From Zychaea mexicana (taxonomy: Eukaryota > Mucoromycota > Mucoromycetes > Mucorales > Lichtheimiaceae), in the NCBI RefSeq assembly GCF_025766255.1, contig NW_026516779.1, positions 62,001 to 126,000 on the forward strand: a stretch of 64,000 bases of DNA, written 5' to 3'. Below, piece by piece: positions 58,029 to 64,000 of this stretch. The notes beneath the pieces were generated by a model. It was not told where the DNA came from and made no database searches. It saw only the letters and a program-made list of their open reading frames with translations. Numbering within the stretch: the stretch's first letter is position 1; each line of letters opens with the position of its first letter. The translations under genes were made by a program, and so were the position numbers.

Positions 58029-58624
58029 TTGGTATTGTTGTTCGGGCTCAAGCTAACTCGGAGATAAAACTGCTTTGCTTTGGCTGTGCCAGTGACATGA
58101 AGGTATTTGAAACTACCGCGGCTTTCGTTGTCAAGCAGGATCTTTTGTTCCAGGAATCGGTCGCCGTTCTCGCACACGACCGCCATTGAGACGAGCGGAT
58201 GGCTGTCGTTGTTGTCGATAGACACGATAGGCGGCGGACACAGGAAGCGCTTTTCAGAGCCATAGGACTTTTGCGCAACAGCTGCATGCAGACAGGTCAT
58301 GGTTGTCGTACGTGGAGCGGGTGAAGAAGGCGGTGAGCGACGTCGTGTTTTGGAAGCACGCTCCCCATCGTTGTCGTCAGGCCACCGTCGCTTCTCGCTG
58401 TCGTAGTCGTTTGAGTCCAGTAATGATTCGATGGACATGCGTTGCTGCTGAGGAGAATGGCTGTGGTTGTTTTTGTGGTTGCGTTGTTGCGTTGGATCGG
58501 GCAGGTGTATGCGGTGAGCGCAGTCAACGACGCTCAAGAGCGAGTCCATGGGCGACATGCCGATGAATTGTATCTTTTTGCTAGAGCCGAAGACTTGCTC
58601 AGATATTAGGTGAGAGTGCTCCAT
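56534..58624 (-). CDS. CSL-family transcription factor (RBP-J/Su(H)/Lag-1 type)
   Basis: Single exon, 696 aa, starting MEHSHLISEQVFGSSKKIQF. The RHR-N/LAG1 DNA-binding domain begins near residue 108 with TCLHAAVAQKSYGSEKRFLC and PPP, the hallmark CSL block whose Arg/Lys contact the GTGGGAA site. It continues KYLHVTGTAKAKQFYLRVSL, then a Ser run, SNPISIISKPSKKTSKARN (C-terminal end of RHR-N), and a beta-trefoil domain (SLFNRINSQTVRTKY, GCEIVLKDAQSGTTSPPMII, ALQLVSETGPPVYLSASG, DDYLCWTIVGIAKFEYTFYE). A C-terminal RHR-C/IPT-like part follows (LFEFCLGSQGPLQVNV). Fungal CSL proteins (Cbf11/Cbf12 in fission yeast) act without Notch and control cell-cycle, adhesion and lipid genes. Low-complexity insertions sit in loops between strands. 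Confidence 0.95.
57948..58024. repeat. AGC/AGT run encoding about 26 serines in the CSL gene
   Basis: A nearly pure mix of AGC and AGT codons on the minus strand, interrupting the N-terminal DNA-binding domain between RVSLSPNNN and SVSSPSSPSQPYVTF. It is in frame in the single-exon gene. Confidence 0.9.
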
Positions 58625-59606
58625 GACGGTTGCGGTTGCGGTTGCGGTTGCTGAGTTGGGTTGGGATGAGTGGGGGGGTTTGGTGGAGTGGATGGAATTG
58701 TGGAGGGTGGGAAAGAGGGAAAAGAAGGGGAAGAAGTAAGGGGTGTTGTGGTGTTCAACACAGCCTAAATTTTTATGTTATTTATTGGTTGCTGATAAGA
58801 TCCATCATCTTATCACGTGTGGGTGGGTGGGGGGAGGGGAGGTGCACATCCACCCACACTTTCCCAGGACACTTTCCCAGGAGGGTGGACTTGGTCATTG
58901 CACAACAAACCTTTTTGATTGCTCTCCTTGGTGTTTTTGCTTCTTGCACTCGTCTCCCTTCTTCGCTGCTTGCGTTGACCACCGCAGCTGCTGTCCTCCA
59001 TGGGCTGCTTCTCTTCTCTAGACACCCGCTCCGCCAGCAGACGCTGCACTCACCGGCTGTGCTGCACCCAGCAAGAGCAGCAAGAACGATCGGCTATTGT
59101 ATTGTTATTATTAAAAAAAGCGTATATTTTCGATCGTTCCGATGCAACGATATTTCAAGATGATCTTTCAGCCGGCATTGGCCAAAGATGGAAAGGAGAT
59201 AACAGGCTGCGAGATAAGCCCTGACACGCTGATTGGCCAGACCGACTCCGTCGACCCCTCAACCATCCGTGGGAATTTCTGAGCAAAAACTATGATACCC
59301 ACATCAGGGTTGCGATGACTCTATTGCCTCTCGTCCAATCAGATTTTCACCGAAGGCTGTTGGCCGGCTGGATCCGGCCAGCCAACCGTAAAGGAAACAC
59401 AAGCAGCGCATCCCAAAAACCAGCTGACAGAACCGCGGCTTTCATTAGCCAAACATGTCCACCTGAGCAAATTTCTTTCATCATTACGTAACTCAAGTTG
59501 ACAGCTTTTTTGTTTTGTTTGTCCTACCTAATTTACAACACACACCCTCCCCACGCTTTGCAGATACAGTTATAACTCTTTTGGGTGAACTACTTGTATT
59601 TTTCTA
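58625..59606. promoter_or_regulatory. upstream region of the CSL gene
   Basis: About 1 kb between the CSL start (minus strand) and the 3' end of the ArfGEF gene. It contains three CCAAT pentamers (ATTGG at 59174 and 59232, CCAAT at 59335), a direct repeat ACTTTCCCAGGA (58857 and 58871) and one CSL-type site. The upstream part is G+C-richer than other intergenic DNA here. No coding frame is supported. Confidence 0.5.
59268..59275 (+). promoter_or_regulatory. canonical CSL binding site (CGTGGGAA)
   Basis: CGTGGGAA matches the (C/T)GTG(G/A)GAA element bound by animal and fungal CSL proteins and lies 644 bp upstream of the CSL start codon. An 8-mer is expected about twice by chance in 64 kb on both strands, so the position, not the match alone, is the interest. 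Confidence 0.35.
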
Positions 59607-60629
59607 CTATAACAGCGGCTTAGATCCCTTGGATTCAAGCTCATCACTGATCTCTTTGAACAGGTCCATGTCAGAAAGCCACGACGAACCATCGTCGTAG
59701 AACCCAGCAAATGGCATCCTCCGCTGCTCCTCAATCGCGTTGATGTAAGCATTGTACTTTTGGATTTGCTGGTCGAGAAATCCTTTTCGGGCAGTCCAAT
59801 TAGCGTGCACCTGAGCCCACTTGGTGGTACCTACGGCCACCTGTGGTGGAATATACAAATGATGCGCCACCGTTCAGTTTCACACGGGTCTATAGCGTCG
59901 TCGTATACGGTAATTTATATGCACTATCCGTGTGTATATATGCTGCCAGGCAGTATAACACAAGGCTCCATCGCGTCTATAATTGGGGTGGGGGGGGGGT
60001 ACTAAAGCTAAACCCTTACTTGATCTATCGGGTCAAACAGCGCGACATGCTGCTCACGTTCCGTCCGCAGGGCGTTCAAGTACTGGTGCAGCGTGTCGTA
60101 GTGCTCGTCCACATTACATGTACCCATGGCATGGCTGCTGCTGTCATTGAGCAGCGGAGAAAACCAGTCTTGAATCTCGACCTGGTCAAGACACACATGT
60201 CCGTTCAGTATGGCCGGCTCCCATCCAAAGTAGATCGAGTTCCCCACCCCACTCGGCAGAGGCACCTTGGTCTCTCTGGCTGCCCAGTAGTTGCACTGCC
60301 GCACCCATGTTTGCACCTGGTTTTTTGAGTCGCAGTTGAACATGTAGGCGTGACCATCGGGCAGCTGCAACAGAAACCCAAAGGGTGACGGACCATTCTG
60401 ATGCCAGCTTGGTGCATGTGGAATGGCAAAGGCGTGGAAAAGGTCGTGACATGACGTTTTCTAATCGGGTAAAAAGGGGAAAATGGAATGATTTTATTAT
60501 TAATAAAGGCGAGCTCCCTGTCTGTTGGGTTTCACATGATAAATTACTGTTCCTAGTCGTGCGCCAAAGTGCTGGTCTATTTGCAGGAACCCCGGGCCCA
60601 GTGAGATCCAGCACTCGCGATATCTCTCG

Positions 60630-60663
<34 letters not shown>

Positions 60664-62136
60664 TGCTTCGTTTGGTGATGCGTCTATTGATGTTATTGTT
60701 ATTGTGCCTCGCCGTATTATTAATAGAAGCAGGCCGTGGTGGTACAGCCTTGTAGAGCATCTTGCCCTCCAGATAGACAAGTGACTTGTCGCTTCCACCG
60801 CCGTCCGCATGCATGCATACTGTCGATTTATTACTTTTGTCCTTTTGAGTAAATGACCCTATCCGTCGCAGCAAAGTACGCGGTATGTTGCTGCTGCTGT
60901 TACTGCTGTTACTGCTGTTGTTGGTGTGTTCAGGCTGCATAAATCCTTGTTGTTTTACAGAATTGTACAAATCCTAATTTCCAGTCAACTTGTTTGTTTC
61001 ATATATGGTCTAGTGGGAAGTGTATCTTTCATCAGGCCTATTGTGCCAAGTTGCATTACCTTTAATAACGTGTCGATCTCAACCTCGCATTCCGTGAAAG
61101 TTTCCTTTGGTACAAAGTTACGTATTGTCTCCATCGTATTCTTACAGAATGTGAGTCTGTTCATGCGTGTGTGCCCCTTGGCAATATGTAGATCTGTGTT
61201 CAGTAGCATCAGCGAGTATATTAAAGCGTAGATAACATCTGTATAATACATTTTTATTAATTTTAAAAAAATTTATGACTTTATTGTTAGTGTATGCGTC
61301 GGAAGCGGGGTGGATAACTGATAAATGTGGCCTCTTTAGCAGCACCGCTAGTGTAGTCTTTTTTTCTTTTACCTGCAGAACCGCACAGGGCTTCAGTATT
61401 GCATGACCAGTACCGATGCGCGAATGCTTCCAGTATCCGATCAATTTCCTGGGCTTCTGCTTTGAAATAGACCTTCTGACACAACTTTCTGGACGTATGA
61501 TGTACATTGAAGTATATGTCCATGTTTAGTATGTATGATGATCCAAATATATGACAATGATGCCGGTCATAGAATGCTTCAACTCACCTGAACGCTTCAT
61601 CAAGTCGCATACCGCCAAAGTCATATTTTACAAGATACAGCTCAAGTGTACATTGCGAGAATGGATCACTACACGAATCATATTTAATTAAGATACGCAT
61701 GTGAGAAGTCTATAACACCGCTCATTGTTGTATGTACCCAGGAAACGTACCCATTGCCGAGAAATGATGCTTCTGGGACTTTATCTCCTCGCCACAGTCT
61801 GTCGGCCATGTCCTGGCATTTGTCTTTTTCGTCGGACACGGGTATATTCACCGAGGCACGCAGTAAAATAGACTGGCGTTTCCACTCGAGTAATGACGAT
61901 GCTTCTTCATCGTTGAGATCATTGTCATTGTCCAGATGAGTTGTTGTTGGTGGTGTTGTGGCTGCTATCGTTACTAATGGCTCAGAATAGTCTGGGGCCA
62001 GACTTGACGACCGTAACGGTGGCAACACATACGCTGCAGTATTGTATCGTTTTCGGGCGTCACACTCGGGAAGAGGGGCGTTGGGGAACGACCATGAGCG
62101 CTGCAGTAACGATTGACTGCGTTTGGGTATGGACAT
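59607..62136 (-). CDS. Sec7-PH Arf guanine-nucleotide exchange factor (EFA6/PSD-like)
   Basis: Seven exons in transcript order: 62136-61751, 61668-61588, 61488-61373, 61238-61060, 60973-60548, 60460-60020, 59840-59607, giving 620 aa. After a 120-residue polar N-terminus comes the Sec7 domain: DPFSQCTLELYLVKYDFGGM, RLDEAFRKLCQKVYFKAEAQ with the catalytic Glu in KAEAQEIDRIL, and DVIYALIYSLMLLNTDLHIA (motif 2). Then come DLYNSVKQQGF, a linker with a run of 11 His, and a PH domain (SLVYLEGKMLYKA ... FGFLLQLPDGHAYMFNCDSK, QVQTWVRQCNYWAA). A C-terminal helical region with WAQVHANWTARKGFLDQQIQ ends the protein. The order Sec7-PH-helix is that of EFA6/PSD and fungal Yel1, which load Arf6/Arf3 with GTP at the plasma membrane to control polarity and endocytosis. 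The first ATG in good frame (62136) was chosen. Confidence 0.93.
60616..60660. repeat. GAT/GGT run encoding poly-His in the ArfGEF
   Basis: GATGATGATGATGATGATGGTGGTGGTGGTGG on plus reads as CAC/CAT codons on minus, giving 11 consecutive His inside the Sec7-PH linker. Confidence 0.85.
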
Positions 62137-64000
62137 AAGCAAAGAAAAGAAAAGAACAGGCAAGGGGTATTAGATCGGCTGTGTTTGTGGAGCGAAAGAG
62201 AGAGAGAGAAAACAGGCAAAGGGGGACGCGCTAGGGGAGTTGGGGAAAAGGATGTCTTTGCGCACAGCATAATTCAGGCACGCACGACGCAAAAAGAATC
62301 TCGCTTCACGTGGTTTTATTGTTTAAAGGAGTCACTGTGGACTGTGGACCGTGCAAACACCATCTTCAACGGCTCTTTTTGAATCTGTGCCTTACATTTT
62401 GGGACAGTATAAATACACTATGCCATCATTATACACTCATCGTGCATGCGTTCTCGAGAAATAAAAAGCTCGTTTAGGCGGGAGAAAATATAACATGATA
62501 AGCCAGCTTTTCCTTATTCATCCGAGCGGTATCTGAAGACACACGAAGCATCCAGAGCGATCCCTTGTTCCTCTTCATTTTGAGCATCGTTTCTCAAATA
62601 AATAGTCTATTACACCTTTTCTTTTCCTCGCATTAGCATCTTTTTGCCCAATCAAGGGTGTTATGTCGATTCTTCTTATATACAGAGCGGATCTTCTGTA
62701 AGAAAAAGGTAGTGTTTATTATCAGTTATACCCTATAAGCACTTGAACAAGTGCGCTAGATTCTTCATTCTGACAGCAGTAAAGAAGTCTACTGGCTCTG
62801 GAAGAGGAATGCTAGCTTGTTTCCTATGCTTTTTTTTACCTCACTTCTTCATTAACTCAATAATTAATATCACTCCGATACATATTGGTTTTCCCATGAA
62901 AAATGGTAATATCTAACCAAGTGGGCACTGCTACTATCAATGGTTATGTGTTTCTATAGGTCAGCACATACAATAATCATACAAAATAAGATGCAAAGAT
63001 GGGCGCTTTACTAGACGTGGCTTGGTGTGCGTATTAAGTAGATATGTGAGCTATTAAGTTCACGTCAAATGATGAATACAGGTGTGTTTTGCTAATCAAA
63101 ACGTTTTCTTCTGGTGCTTTTACAGCTGCTATCATATTAGAAGAGCATCCCTTAGTATAATTACATTCGGCACTTCATCTGCTTTACTAATCACTTATTA
63201 TATTGAATCGTGTGCTGCTAATGATTATGATGAGCAACGTATTAGGTATAAAAGTCTTAAAAAACAGCAGCTGCTCTATTTATCAGAGTGCAGATATTTA
63301 ATATTTAGCACATAGACATTGACCGTGCGGTAATGTACTGCTGGTTCCTTCCTGTCTCTATTTATATTCAGCGAAAACACATAAAAAACCGCCACGTTCA
63401 TATTTTTTTTGAAGATCATTTTCTTTCTTTTCACCTTTACCTTCTTTTCTTGAACAGAACGAGATTTCTCCCAAAACAAGAAGCATTGATCTTACTGAAA
63501 TTCTGTTCTCCATGGCCCGTTTTCCTTGATTCTGATCCTTCCTATGTGTACGTTGATGCTCTGCACTGTTGCTGTTCTTGGTAACAGAGAGTCCAAACGT
63601 TAAGACTTTCAGAGAGGAAAAAGAAGGCATAGAGCCGGGTAAATGGATGACCTCCGCTCATGTGGGCTTATCAAATTAATATAAGTGGGACACGCGTTAC
63701 CTCCCATAATAACGAAGAAAGAGGATCCCATGTCAACAAAAGAGAAGAGAAGAGGTAGTACCTACTAGCTATATGATTGTTTAGTGCTAATCAGTAGAAA
63801 GGCCCATCGTAATGATATATTCTATGATTTTCGGACATTATGTTGTAGAGGTACTCGCGTTACAGGACATAATTAAAAGAGGTATCTACCAACTAGCACT
63901 TACTCATGCTACAGTACCAGCAAAGCTTCTTTAATGAATGTTATCCCGCTTTTACTATGCTATATTATAGAGGGACTCGCGTAACAGGTCATGATGCAAA
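62137..64000. other. 1.9-kb AT-rich region to window end
   Basis: ArfGEF promoter at the left, then AT-rich DNA with no supported gene. Contains the palindrome GCACTTGAACAAGTGC (62739-62754) and a direct repeat near the right edge. Confidence 0.6.
63846..63995. repeat. imperfect direct repeat, about 27 bp, two copies
   Basis: TAGAGGTACTCGCGTTACAG at 63846-63865 and TAGAGGGACTCGCGTAACAG at 63968-63987 differ at two positions, and the following bases are also similar (GACATAAT versus GTCATGAT). Copies are 122 bp apart, and the second is near the window end, so a longer tandem or element boundary may continue outside. Confidence 0.7.

Noticed and set aside
8142..61016. Other GTGGGAA sequences (for example near 8143, 23848, 39848, 61013) as CSL sites
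   Set aside because: They lie in exons or introns and lack the full CGTGGGAA/TGTGGGAA form; about eight 7-mers are expected by chance.
1..64000. Possible biosynthetic, defence, virus-like or mobile system
   Set aside because: No polymerase, integrase, transposase, reverse transcriptase, terpene, PKS or NRPS domains were found, and gene content is housekeeping. The ubiquitin-themed genes are too scattered and too different to argue for one system.

Overview
This is a window of a nuclear fungal chromosome. Genes are broken by many short introns (about 50-110 nt, mostly GTAAGN...YAG), several products are specific to fungi or opisthokonts (fungal-type tropomyosin, TVP18, DUF4112, a CSL transcription factor), and both untranslated and coding DNA are full of trinucleotide and CT/GA runs with poly-Gln, poly-Ser and poly-Asn tracts. 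The intron-dense, AT-leaning, microsatellite-rich style and the CSL + CUL4 + EFA6-type + SPRTN gene set suggest an early-diverging fungus, most likely Mucoromycota (Mucorales-like). That placement is inference. I see no rRNA, tRNA, CRISPR array, intact transposon, virus or gene cluster of an obvious accessory system.

Left part (1-32.8 kb), almost all on the plus strand: a small orphan protein (2.9 kb), a decayed F-box gene on minus (4.9-6.5 kb), the ESCRT-III subunit DID2/CHMP1, a low-complexity orphan, the Golgi protein TVP18 (nine exons), a short tropomyosin, a DUF202 membrane protein, a divergent cullin of the CUL4 type (about 17 exons), a prenylated UBL3/MUB-type ubiquitin-fold protein, a small orphan, a membrane-anchored cPLA2-like phospholipase (minus), an MFSD6-like MFS transporter, and a two-finger C2H2 regulator.

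Right part (36-62.1 kb), almost all on the minus strand: a class II fumarase/aspartase-family lyase, a peroxisomal-type mitochondrial-carrier-family protein, a forkhead factor, a Mediator MED27 subunit with a G-run frame change, an unidentified spliced gene, PA2G4/EBP1, a CsbD-like repeat protein (plus, sharing a 328-bp divergent promoter with PA2G4), a DUF4112 membrane protein, the DNA-protein-crosslink protease SPRTN, TAF10, a dead aldo-keto reductase (plus), a CSL (RBP-J/Su(H)-type) factor with a canonical CSL site in its own upstream region, and an EFA6/PSD-type Sec7-PH ArfGEF. Long gene-poor stretches lie at 14.1-16.7, 20.6-23.2, 32.8-36.0, 52.2-54.2 and 62.1-64.0 kb.

The genes are mostly single-copy housekeeping functions with no operon-like link. 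Loose themes are ubiquitin (CUL4, UBL3, SPRTN with two ubiquitin-binding-like motifs, dead F-box), membrane traffic (DID2, TVP18, ArfGEF, PLA2) and RNA polymerase II transcription (MED27, TAF10, forkhead, CSL, C2H2). Exon coordinates were derived by hand from splice consensus, reading-frame phase and remembered family conservation. No search was run. I did not find a convincing previously undescribed system; the best leads are individual gene oddities listed in the findings.
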